Source: Planctomycetia bacterium | GTDB lineage: Bacteria; Planctomycetota; GCA-002687715 | Length of the DNA stretch: 64,000 bases | NCBI GenBank assembly: GCA_005790545.1 | Contig: SXUL01000115.1 | Span: 1-64,000, forward strand | Direction of reading: 5' to 3' | Notes under the pieces: generated by a model | Told to the model about the DNA's origin: nothing | Seen by the model: the letters and a program-made list of their open reading frames with translations, nothing else | Databases searched by the model: none | In this document: in pieces, positions 25,644-33,431 of the stretch | How positions within the stretch are numbered: the first letter of the stretch is position 1 | Layout of the letters: each line of letters starts with the position of its first letter | Made by a program: the position numbers and the translations under genes

Positions 25644-26801
25644 TCAAGGAATGGTCGTGCCCAGATAGAATGCGCCGGCTGCGCCCGGGTTGCTCGCATA
25701 GAAGATCTGCGTCGACCCGTTCAGATCGAAGGGACGCGAGACATAAGGCGTCGGCAGGTAGTACGGCTGCGAACCATTCGTGGTGCCGAACCACTCATGG
25801 AAATTCTCGTTCGCGGCACCCAAGATCGGGTTCACGTTCATGGCGGAAAGATCCTTCATGGGGTTCGCCGCATTCTGCGGGCCGAGATTGCTGCCGGCGC
25901 TGATGCCGACAAGCATGTCGTAGAAGCCCATGGCCGTGGTGGGCGCCGAGTAGATCTCCACGTCGCCGAGCGGAGAAGCCCAGATCTTCATGGAGAAGGT
26001 GTGATTGGCGCCGTTGCCGAATTCCGCCACATTCACGAAATCCACGTGAACGTTGGGTGGTGTCGTGCCCTGGTCGATGTACGCCGTGACGGTGCCGCCC
26101 GCGTTGGGCGAGAGGTCGGTCCACTCGCCGCAGATGCGTGGCATCTGGGAAACGAATTCGGATGTTGTGGGTGTGAAGTCCGTATTCGCGCTTCCGAACG
26201 TGATTTCTCCGTTCGAGTGCACGTTGATGTTGTTGTAGTTCTGCGCGTAGAAAGGCAGGTTGATGCCGAACGACGTCAGCGAAACGTTCAGGGATTGGTC
26301 ATCGCCGAGGCTCAAGGCTTGCGCCGTGATGCCTTGCGTGATCACCAGGCGCGTCGCCGCCGTGAGCGTCACGCCCACCGAGGATGCGGGATTGGCGATG
26401 GCCGTCTGCCAGCAAGATGCCCCGCCCACCGGAGATGTTGCGGAGACGGTGAAGGTGGTGATCCAGAGGCCGCTGGCCCCGGTGTTGAACACCGGATTCG
26501 TAAGGCCGTTGAACGGCAGTTGCAACCCGACAGGCGAGAGGTCCACGATGTTCGTGCCCCAAGGCGCCCCGAGTGCCAGCATGGTCGGGCTGTATCCGAT
26601 GATGAAGGGCTGCCATTGCAGCCCGGACTGAATGGCGGCCACAACCGGGTAGCCCCTCGGGCAGTTGACCGGGTTGATGGGCACGGGCGGCCCACCCTGA
26701 TTGTTGAACATCATGGAAGCCATGAAGGAGTTGTACTGTTGCGCCGGCAAGACCTCCGCGAAGGCGCCTAGGGCCGCGAGAAGAAGAAGTGTGCGTCGCA
26801 T
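25644..26801 (-). CDS. Secreted NIDO-like protein of unknown function
   Basis: A 385-residue exported protein with a clean signal peptide (MRRTLLLLAALGAFAEVLPA). The middle, NINVHSNGEITFGS through HTFSMKIWASPLGDVEIYS, has the pattern of NIDO-like domains: a phrase meaning a visible edge at zero, a curved sheet, and a hydrophobic core. The C-terminus ends with a short beta segment. The ATG at 26801 follows GCAGGAGCC. The role is probably at the cell surface; no enzyme motif is visible. Confidence 0.65.
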   Translation of the reverse strand: MRRTLLLLAALGAFAEVLPAQQYNSFMASMMFNNQGGPPVPINPVNCPRGYPVVAAIQSGLQWQPFIIGYSPTMLALGAPWGTNIVDLSPVGLQLPFNGLTNPVFNTGASGLWITTFTVSATSPVGGASCWQTAIANPASSVGVTLTAATRLVITQGITAQALSLGDDQSLNVSLTSFGINLPFYAQNYNNINVHSNGEITFGSANTDFTPTTSEFVSQMPRICGEWTDLSPNAGGTVTAYIDQGTTPPNVHVDFVNVAEFGNGANHTFSMKIWASPLGDVEIYSAPTTAMGFYDMLVGISAGSNLGPQNAANPMKDLSAMNVNPILGAANENFHEWFGTTNGSQPYYLPTPYVSRPFDLNGSTQIFYASNPGAAGAFYLGTTIP

Positions 26802-26864
26802 CGAAGAGGCTCCTGCACTCGGATACGAACGTCCAAGTGCCAGCAAGAGGGCAGATCCTTGGGG

Positions 26865-26895
26865 AGTATAGCGGCGACGGGGTGCCGGCCGCCAA
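26865..26895 (-). promoter_or_regulatory. Possible promoter of the NIDO-like gene
   Basis: TATACT (26870-26865) is preceded, 19 bp away, by TTGGCG (26895-26890) on the minus strand. The -10 is good and the spacing is long. It lies about 65 bp upstream of the ATG, in the 178-bp divergent spacer shared with the DJ-1 gene. Confidence 0.3.
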
Positions 26896-26979
26896 CGGAT
26901 CTATGGGCGCGGCCGCCCCAAGAACAGGCCAAACCGTCGTGCTGCAGCAGCTTTGGGGCCGTTCCTCTAGGCTGTTCCC

Positions 26980-27534
26980 ATGCCCCGCGCACTGGTTCTT
27001 CTCGCAACTGGGTTCGAGGAGGTTGAAGCCGTCACCGTGATCAACCTCCTCCGCCGCGCCGGTGTGGTCGTGGACGTAGCGGCGCTCGGCGAACGCATCG
27101 TCAAGGGGGCGCATGACATCAGCCTCACAGCCGATTCCGTTCTCCCTCGCGATCTCGCCTCCCTCGCCGCGTTCGACCTTGTGGTCCTTCCCGGGGGGAT
27201 GCCGGGTACGCGACATTTGGCAGAGGACCCGCGCGTGGCGGCGCTGCTGACGGCTGCGCATGCCGCCGGCAAGTGGATCGGGGCCATTTGCGCCGCGCCG
27301 TCCGTGCTCGGCGCCGCAGGCTTGCTCGCCGGTCGCCGAGCCACGTGCTTCCCTGGCTTCGAGGAACAATGCCACGGGGCCATGCTGAGCACCGACCCCG
27401 TTGTGGTCGACGAACGCATCATCACCAGTCGCGGAGTGGGCACTGCGATCCCGTTCGCGCTCGCACTGGTGCGCGCACTCCAAGGCGCCGCCGCCGCGGA
27501 ATCACTGGCGGCCAAGATCCTCGCGAACTCCTGA
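26980..27534 (+). CDS. DJ-1/PfpI-family protein
   Basis: A 184-residue single-domain protein of the DJ-1/ThiJ/PfpI superfamily, whose bacterial members include the glyoxalase/deglycase-like YajL. The reactive cysteine is Cys104 in GAICAAPSVL at the nucleophile elbow, with the supporting glutamate in ATGFEEVEAV (Glu13/14). FDLVVLPGGMPGTRHL is the standard middle strand-turn. It is convergent with purM, 11 bp apart. Substrate cannot be inferred; a protective role against aldehydes or oxidation is typical for close relatives. Confidence 0.9.
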   Translation: MPRALVLLATGFEEVEAVTVINLLRRAGVVVDVAALGERIVKGAHDISLTADSVLPRDLASLAAFDLVVLPGGMPGTRHLAEDPRVAALLTAAHAAGKWIGAICAAPSVLGAAGLLAGRRATCFPGFEEQCHGAMLSTDPVVVDERIITSRGVGTAIPFALALVRALQGAAAAESLAAKILANS

Positions 27535-27545
27535 GAAGATCCGCT

Positions 27546-28643
27546 TCAGTGGGCGCGGAAGCTGCCCTTGGCTTTGGTGCCGGAAAGTCCGTGCTGCGGA
27601 ATGCGCACAAGACCCTTCTCAGCAGTGACCCGGCCCAATTCCCGCGCCGCGAAACCGTGGCGGCCCGCGCAGGCGATCACCGCGGCCGCGTCCGTCGGCG
27701 GCACGATGATGCACAGTCCGATACCCATGTTGTAGACCTCGAACATCTCCGCGGCGGAAAGCCGCCCGCGCTCCGCGAGCACGCGGAACACCGCCGGTGT
27801 CTCGGGGAAATTGTCGAGATCGAAGCCCACCTCGGCCTCCACGCGCGTGAGGTTCATGTAGCCGTCGCCGGTGATGTGACAGACGGCGTGCGGCATGGGG
27901 CCGGTCTCGAACAATTCCACCGCGAGGTTTACATAGAGCGCGGTGGGCTCCAGCAATTCATCGCCGATGGTGCGCCCGAAGGCCGGCTCGAAGCGGTGAT
28001 AGTCCTCGACCTGTGGCGCGAGCACGCGTCGCGCCAGCGTGTAGCCGTTGCTGTGAATGCCGCTCGAAGCGACGCCGACCACCGCGTCACCGGGCCGTAC
28101 ATGCTGCCCGAAGATGGCGCGCTCCATCGGCAACACGCCCACGGCGGTGCCCACGAGGTCGAAGCCTTCCGTCGGGCCGGTGCCGCGGAGCATTTCACCG
28201 ACCTGCGCGATCTCACCGCCCGGAATGCTGATCCGGCAGCGCTTGCAACCTTCGAGCAAGCCCTTGCCCACTTCGGCAAAGACCGCGTTGTTGATCTTCC
28301 CCACCGCGATGTAGTCGAGCATGGCAATGGGCTCGGCGCCAACGCAGATGAGATCGTTCACATTCATCGCGATGCAGTCGATGCCGATGGTGTCGTAGCG
28401 ACCCATCACTTCTGCCACCATCAGCTTGGTGCCGACGCCGTCGCTGCTGACGGCGAGCCCTTGGCCATTGCCGAGGTCGAGCACGTTGGCGTAGTAGCCG
28501 AGCCCGCGAATGGGGGCGCCGACGCGGCCTGCGCGGAGCCCGAACGTGCCGCGGATGGACGCCGCCAGCGTCCCCACGGCGCTCGCCGCCGCGTGCGTAT
28601 CCACACCCGTCTGCCCGTACGTGTCGATGTTGGCCTTGCTCAT
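27546..28643 (-). CDS. purM: Phosphoribosylformylglycinamidine cyclo-ligase (AIR synthetase)
   Basis: Closes the imidazole ring in de novo purine synthesis (FGAM + ATP to AIR). The 365-residue protein has the family start YGQTGVDTHAA, the nucleotide-binding loop VSSDGVGTKLMVAE, the metal-site IDCIAMNVNDLICVGAEP, GKGLLEGC, and VVGVASSGIHSNGYTLARR. These are the hallmark ATP-grasp-unrelated PurM-fold motifs. The ATG at 28643 is chosen because the recognisable N-terminus starts there. No other purine gene is nearby, so it is a lone gene here. Confidence 0.95.
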   Translation of the reverse strand: MSKANIDTYGQTGVDTHAAASAVGTLAASIRGTFGLRAGRVGAPIRGLGYYANVLDLGNGQGLAVSSDGVGTKLMVAEVMGRYDTIGIDCIAMNVNDLICVGAEPIAMLDYIAVGKINNAVFAEVGKGLLEGCKRCRISIPGGEIAQVGEMLRGTGPTEGFDLVGTAVGVLPMERAIFGQHVRPGDAVVGVASSGIHSNGYTLARRVLAPQVEDYHRFEPAFGRTIGDELLEPTALYVNLAVELFETGPMPHAVCHITGDGYMNLTRVEAEVGFDLDNFPETPAVFRVLAERGRLSAAEMFEVYNMGIGLCIIVPPTDAAAVIACAGRHGFAARELGRVTAEKGLVRIPQHGLSGTKAKGSFRAH

Positions 28644-28821
28644 AGGGCTTTTTTGCCGCCGCGAAGGGCCTTCCATGACCGCTTGCTGCGCGCGCGGATG
28701 CTAGCAACCCCCGCGCGTGGCTGAGCGCGTCGCATGCGCACACGTCAGCGCTGCGGTTGCTGGGGGTCGGCATCACGCGGCGCCGCTACGTTGGTGCGCC
28801 GCCCGCGCAGCGCGCGGTGCG

Positions 28822-29133
28822 TCAGAACTTGGGGTGCAGCAGCGCCGCGTGGGCCGCGCGGAGGATGGCTTCGCCGTGGGTGGCGAACGGGCCCCACTCG
28901 GAGCTACCCGCGCACGGGAATCCGGTGGCCGTGCTGCGGTGAAACGACGCCATGCGCTTCAAGGCTGACGCCACGGCTGAGTTGGTCATGAGGTAGAGGC
29001 CGCGCGCTTCGAGCGCTGTGACAAGGCGTCCGAGATCGGCCCAGTCCCGCTGCGGCGCAAAGCCGTCGACCGGCAGCGCTGGAAACAAGCGTTGCCTCAG
29101 ATCCTCGGCCAGTTGTGTGCAGGAGTCGGTCAT
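28822..29133 (-). CDS. Small protein of unknown function
   Basis: A 103-residue soluble protein that I do not recognise, beginning MTDSCTQLAEDLRQRLFPA. It has a helical look (DLGRLVTALEARGLYLMTNSAVASALKRM) and a C-terminal SSEWGPFATHGEAILRAAHAALL. No signal peptide or membrane segment is present. The frame stays open upstream into the tRNA terminator, but the ATG at 29133 is the first sensible start. Codon use is like the neighbours. Confidence 0.5.
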   Translation of the reverse strand: MTDSCTQLAEDLRQRLFPALPVDGFAPQRDWADLGRLVTALEARGLYLMTNSAVASALKRMASFHRSTATGFPCAGSSEWGPFATHGEAILRAAHAALLHPKF

Positions 29134-29217
29134 GAAGGAAGCTCGCTGCCCATGAGGCGCGAGCAGGATCCTCGCACCCAAGGGTGGGTTCCGCCAGCGC
29201 GCCGAGCACCAATGGAA

Positions 29218-29245
29218 GAGCCCGCCCCGGTGAAGGGGCGGGCTC
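29218..29245 (-). terminator. Terminator hairpin after tRNA-Leu
   Basis: GAGCCCGCCCC pairs perfectly with GGGGCGGGCTC over a 6-base loop, five bases past the tRNA 3' end, followed by TTCCATT. The stem is very stable though the T-run is short. Confidence 0.75.
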
Positions 29246-29250
29246 AGCGT

Positions 29251-29336
29251 TGCCCAGGGCGGGACTTGAACCCGCATGGCCTAAAGCGGCCGTTAGCACC
29301 TCAAGCTAGTGCGTCTGCCAATTCCGCCACCTGGGC
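29251..29336 (-). tRNA. tRNA-Leu (anticodon GAG)
   Basis: A full class II cloverleaf of 86 nt can be folded: acceptor GCCCAGG/CCTGGGC with discriminator A, D-arm GCG/CGC with AATTGGCAGA loop, anticodon loop TTGAGGT (GAG), a long variable arm GGCC...GGCC, and T-arm GCGGG/CCCGC with TTCAAGT. The outermost anticodon-stem pair is C-A rather than a Watson-Crick pair. CCA is not encoded. It reads CTC/CTT leucine codons. Confidence 0.95.
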
Positions 29337-29393
29337 GTGCGATCCGAACCCTGTGCCCACCTTCCCGAAGGAGAAGCGTCCACAGGGAGCGCG

Positions 29394-29421
29394 ATCATAT
29401 CCCCCGACTCGGCCTGCAAAA
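29394..29421 (-). promoter_or_regulatory. Possible tRNA-Leu promoter
   Basis: TATGAT (29399-29394) lies 16 bp downstream of TTTTGC (29421-29416) on the minus strand, about 57 bp before the tRNA 5' end. The -10 is good, the -35 poor. Confidence 0.35.
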
Positions 29422-29463
29422 GCCCCGGTACGGAATGGCCCCCCGAACCTCGCGGAACGGCCC

Positions 29464-31470
29464 TCAGTTCACTTCAAGGCGCCAGCGCACCTCGCAGCGC
29501 GAGCCGTCCACCACCACGGACATCGCGGCCGCGCGCAGGAGCGTCTTGAAACACGAGGTCCACGTGTGCATTTCGCGCTCGATGCGCGGGCGTTCCACGG
29601 CGGTCAGGCTCTGTTCCTGCCGCGCGATGTACAGGTCTTCTTGCTGCTTCCAGGCCGCGCTACCGGGTTGGAGGCCCCGGCGCACCGCATCCATCTGAAA
29701 TTCCTCGCGCCAGCGGCGGTAGCGGATGTCGCCGAGGGTTGTCTGCTGATAGGCCCAGCCGGGGATGCTCTGCTCCACAAAGGGCCAGAGGTTGTGCCCG
29801 TCGAGGATGGCCCCGGCCAGGAGGTCGCGGGGTGCGGCGAGGGCTGCCTCCCCGAGGGTCTCGATGGCGGCGAAGCTCGATGCCGGGGAGCGGCGCGTTG
29901 CCCGCACCACATCGAAGAGCGGCGCCCAGTTCGTGACGATCGCATGCGATCCGACGAGCGCGAGGCCCGGCACCAGCACGCGCGGGTCGTCGCGCACGCC
30001 CTCCTTCAAGCGCGGAACCAGGGTGAGCACGCCCTGCTCATCCTTCCGTTCGAGTTCGTGCATGAGGGACTGCGCCGGATCGGCCTTGTGCACCTTCTCG
30101 ATGGTCCCCACGAGTTCGAGCAGCCGCTCGCGTTGACGCAACGGCAGTACGAGAGCGAAACCCGCGGTCGACTTGTCGAGCACGTTTTCGCGCTCTTCGC
30201 GGAAGAAGAACAGTGCGCCGCGCGAGCCGAGCGCCTCGTCGAGACGCTCCGCAAGCCCCGCGAGGCTTCCCGTCGCGAGCTGTGTGCGACACCACTCATC
30301 AAAAGTGCGCTTCTCCTCCGCGCTGAGCACGTCCGGCCGCGAGAGCAACGCTCTCAGGAGCCTCCCCGGCGGCACGTCGCAGCCCAGCATGGCGAAACAG
30401 TCCGCGGGCAGGTACCCGCCGCAAGCATGGCGGAGTTCTGCCAGCGCGCCCTCCTCCATGGGTTGAAAATGAGAGAGCAGGCTCCCGGGCTGAGCCTCCG
30501 CCGAGAGCGCGATTTCGAGGGCCTCGTCAGCATCGAGGGTGAAGAGCAGATCCTCGCCCGAAGGTCGCGGGAGAAGATCCTGCACGAGCCCGTAAACCAC
30601 GGGACCCCAGAGGCGCTTCAGCGAGGCTTCGACCTGCAACTGCGCATCGGCAGCGTCGCGGCGCACGAGGAGCGCGAGAGCGCTGGTCGCGGCGTCGGTT
30701 CCCGCGAGCAAGGGCCCGTAGCGAACGGCGCTCGTCTCCGGCATGCCGTCGAGAGCGATGGCATTTCGGATGCGCGCAAGCAGTTCGCCTTCGCTGCTGA
30801 CCAGCACCGTGTCCGCGATGCGCGTGATGTGCATGGCGCGCCCTCCGCGCGGTGTGAGGCTCACCGTATCGCGGAAGCGTTCGAGGGTGATACCTGCCGC
30901 GGCGATCTCCTCCGCGAGGAACCAATCGCAGAGGCTCTCATCAAGGAGCGCGTTCACGCCCGCCAGCGCCAGCCACGAACCAGGCCGGAACGCGAGCAGC
31001 ATGCGGAATGCGTCCCCGCGCGCGGCCGGCATCCAGCCTGCCATCACCACGTGTTCACCCGTCACATCCGGCGCCAAGGTGAGGCCAAACGGGAGGCGTG
31101 TGTTCAGCACCTCCATCTCGTGGAAGGCCGCGCGCACAGCTTCGGGCAATCCGGTGTCCCGCAGTGTGGGCGTATTCAGAAACTCGCGGAAGCCGTCGTC
31201 GCTGAGCAAGCGCGCGAGCGCCGGACGCTGGGGCAGGTCCTTCACGAAAGCGGGAAAGCGCGGGATCGAAATGACGAAGTCTGCATCTGCGGGAAGCAGT
31301 GCGAGACTGTCCGGCACGCGCGGGCCAAGGGGATTGTGCACCTTGCCGAGGAACAACACCGCGCCGCCGCCGATGATCACTCCGAGCAGAGCCGCGAAGA
31401 TCCAGCGCCGCCAACGGCGTCGAGGTCGAAGAGTGGTGCGGCCACTGCTGGCGGTCGTTGGTCGTGCCAT
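29464..31470 (-). CDS. Large membrane-anchored protein of unknown function (DUF3352-like)
   Basis: A 668-residue protein with a basic N-terminus followed by one membrane segment (WIFAALLGVIIGGGAVLFLG), so the bulk is outside the cytoplasm. The body alternates helices and strands, with repeated phrases such as LLPADADFVISIPRFPAF, YLPADCFAMLGCDVP and VRATRRSPASSFAAIETLGEA. That layout resembles DUF3352-type proteins of bacteria with complex envelopes, but I am not certain. No catalytic motif is seen. The gene is divergent from the aminotransferase, with 105 bp between. Confidence 0.65.
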   Translation of the reverse strand: MARPTTASSGRTTLRPRRRWRRWIFAALLGVIIGGGAVLFLGKVHNPLGPRVPDSLALLPADADFVISIPRFPAFVKDLPQRPALARLLSDDGFREFLNTPTLRDTGLPEAVRAAFHEMEVLNTRLPFGLTLAPDVTGEHVVMAGWMPAARGDAFRMLLAFRPGSWLALAGVNALLDESLCDWFLAEEIAAAGITLERFRDTVSLTPRGGRAMHITRIADTVLVSSEGELLARIRNAIALDGMPETSAVRYGPLLAGTDAATSALALLVRRDAADAQLQVEASLKRLWGPVVYGLVQDLLPRPSGEDLLFTLDADEALEIALSAEAQPGSLLSHFQPMEEGALAELRHACGGYLPADCFAMLGCDVPPGRLLRALLSRPDVLSAEEKRTFDEWCRTQLATGSLAGLAERLDEALGSRGALFFFREERENVLDKSTAGFALVLPLRQRERLLELVGTIEKVHKADPAQSLMHELERKDEQGVLTLVPRLKEGVRDDPRVLVPGLALVGSHAIVTNWAPLFDVVRATRRSPASSFAAIETLGEAALAAPRDLLAGAILDGHNLWPFVEQSIPGWAYQQTTLGDIRYRRWREEFQMDAVRRGLQPGSAAWKQQEDLYIARQEQSLTAVERPRIEREMHTWTSCFKTLLRAAAMSVVVDGSRCEVRWRLEVN

Positions 31471-31575
31471 GTCACGTCGGCCGGATGGAGCGGCGGATCA
31501 TAACCGTCTGGCCCGCAGGAAGGCCCTCTGGTACCTTCCGCGCGCCCGTCGTATGGCACGACGCCGAACCCCGCT

Positions 31576-32772
31576 ATGAGCACCGAGCCGCACATCTCCC
31601 GACGAGCCGCCAGCATTGAGGGCTCACCAACTCTCGAGATCAGCGCCACGGCGGCGCAGATGCGCGCCGAGGGGAAGGATGTCATCGCCTTCGCCGCGGG
31701 CGAACCCGACATCGGAACGCCAAGCCTCGTGGATGAGGCCGCCATCGCGGCCATCCATGCTTCGAAGGGCCGCTACACCTCGGCCGCAGGGTTGCCGGAA
31801 GTCCGCAAGGCGATTTCGGAACGCTTCCGGGCCGATGGCTACGACTACGCGCCGGATTCCGTCATGGCTGTCGCGGGCGCCAAGGCCGGGCTCTACATGG
31901 CCATCTACGGCACCGTCAACGAAGGCGACGAGGTGCTGTTCCCGAGCCCATTCTGGGGTTCCTACACGGAACTTGTGCGCGCGGTAGGAGGCATCCCGCG
32001 GCCCATTCCGTGCGAAGCCAGCGCCGATTACCAGCCCGATCCTGCACGCGTCGCCGCGATGATCACGCCGCGCACGCGGGCGATCATGCTCAACAGCCCG
32101 AACAATCCGACGGGCACGGTCTATTCGCGAAAAACGCTGGAAGGCATTGCAGAGATCGTGCGCCGGCACCAGTTGATGGTCATCAGCGACGACATCTACG
32201 ACTGCCTCGTCTACAGCGACGAGCCATTCCTCAACGTGTTGAAGGTGGCGCCGGATCTCCGCTCGCAGTGCGTGATCGTGAACAGTCTCTCGAAGTCGCA
32301 CAGCATGACCGGTTGGCGCTTCGGGTTCGTGGGCGGGCCGAAGGATCTCATCCAGGCCATGATCCGCGTGCAAAGCCAGGTCATCGGCAACCCGCACACC
32401 ATTTCGCAGCATGCAGCCATCGCGGCCCTGCGTTCCCCGATTGATCCCACCCGTCGCGCCTCCCTTGATGCGCGGAGAAAACTCATCGTCAACGAGCTCG
32501 CAGCGGTGAAGGACATCACCTTCCCCGTGCCGCGCGGTGCGTTCTATGTCTTCATGTCCGTCGAACGCTGGATCGGGCGGAGCTTCCGCGGGCAGACCAT
32601 CACCTCGTCCGCCGAACTCGCGAACATCCTCCTGAAGGACATGCTGCTGGCCGTGGTGCCCGGCGAAGCCTTCGGCGTCGAACGCCACATCCGCCTCACC
32701 TACACGGTTTCGGAAGACCACATCCGCCGAGGCATCCAGCGCCTCGCGGAGTTCAGCCGCGAGCTCTGCTGA
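31576..32772 (+). CDS. Class I pyridoxal-phosphate aminotransferase (aspartate aminotransferase-like)
   Basis: Transfers an amino group between aspartate (or prephenate) and 2-oxoglutarate. The 398-residue protein has AFAAGEPDIGTPS, the substrate-loop RYTSAAGLPEVRKAI, the PLP-phosphate and ring contacts NSPNNPTGTVYS and ISDDIYDCLVY, and the Schiff-base Lys240 in NSLSKSHSMTGWRFG. This is subgroup I-beta, as in Thermus AspC, some of which also use prephenate. It is convergent with plsC, whose stop lies 12 bp away. Confidence 0.93.
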   Translation: MSTEPHISRRAASIEGSPTLEISATAAQMRAEGKDVIAFAAGEPDIGTPSLVDEAAIAAIHASKGRYTSAAGLPEVRKAISERFRADGYDYAPDSVMAVAGAKAGLYMAIYGTVNEGDEVLFPSPFWGSYTELVRAVGGIPRPIPCEASADYQPDPARVAAMITPRTRAIMLNSPNNPTGTVYSRKTLEGIAEIVRRHQLMVISDDIYDCLVYSDEPFLNVLKVAPDLRSQCVIVNSLSKSHSMTGWRFGFVGGPKDLIQAMIRVQSQVIGNPHTISQHAAIAALRSPIDPTRRASLDARRKLIVNELAAVKDITFPVPRGAFYVFMSVERWIGRSFRGQTITSSAELANILLKDMLLAVVPGEAFGVERHIRLTYTVSEDHIRRGIQRLAEFSRELC

Positions 32773-32784
32773 ACCGCGCGCGCT

Positions 32785-33384
32785 TCAAGCGCTTGTCGCC
32801 GTGTCCCGCTGCGGGGCACCGAGCGCTGCGATGGCTTCCATGATGCGCGCCGCGTAGTCGTCGTTCTCCATGTCGGCGGTCGGCGGCGCGAGGGGCGCGC
32901 CATATCGCACCGTGAGAGTGCTGCGCCGTGGCCAACGCGCTGAGCGCGGCAGAAAGGTGAAGCTCCCGAGCAGAGCCACGGGAATCACGCTGATACCCGC
33001 CTTCCGTGCGAGGAACGCAACGCCGCCTCGTCCGCGATGGAGGCACCCGTCATCACTGATGCGACCTTCGGGAAAGATCGCCACACTGCGCCCCGCCTCC
33101 AGTGCCGCGAGCGCGCGCTTCAAGGCCTCGCTGCTCGATCCGGCGTCCGGCACGGGAATGGCGCTCCAGAGCTTGAAGAACCAGCGCATCCACCAGATGC
33201 GATGCACGGACTGCGTCATGAGAAAGGTGAGATGCCGTCCTGAGGCGCGCTGCAAGATGACGGGATCAGCAAAGGAGCAGTGATTGGGCGCGAGAATCAC
33301 CACGCCCGTCGCATCCCAATCCGGCTCGTTCTCGACGTGCACCCGCGCCCAGATGCGGATGAGCAGACGGCCGAAGAGGCGCAC
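32785..33384 (-). CDS. plsC: 1-acyl-sn-glycerol-3-phosphate acyltransferase
   Basis: Acylates lysophosphatidic acid to phosphatidic acid at the inner membrane. The 199-residue protein has the acyltransferase box APNHCSFADP (His35, Asp40) and the substrate-binding IFPEGRIS (104-110), followed by GVAFLARKAGISVIPVAL. The start is a GTG at 33384; a frame upstream reaches into the gyrA tail, so a slightly earlier non-ATG start is possible. It follows gyrA by 47 bp on the same strand and may share its transcript. Confidence 0.87.
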   Translation of the reverse strand: MRLFGRLLIRIWARVHVENEPDWDATGVVILAPNHCSFADPVILQRASGRHLTFLMTQSVHRIWWMRWFFKLWSAIPVPDAGSSSEALKRALAALEAGRSVAIFPEGRISDDGCLHRGRGGVAFLARKAGISVIPVALLGSFTFLPRSARWPRRSTLTVRYGAPLAPPTADMENDDYAARIMEAIAALGAPQRDTATSA

Positions 33385-33431
33385 ACCGCGCTGGACGAAA
33401 CCCCGCGGCGTGCGTGCAAACCGACGCCGGA

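Noticed and set aside
28644..28821. A small gene or RNA between purM and the 103-aa protein gene
   Set aside because: The frames there are Arg/Ala-rich without a ribosome site, and no stable RNA family pattern is seen.
32780..32792. Palindrome GCGCTTCAAGCGC as an aspC/plsC terminator
   Set aside because: The stem is short and overlaps the plsC stop; in DNA this GC-rich such palindromes are frequent.
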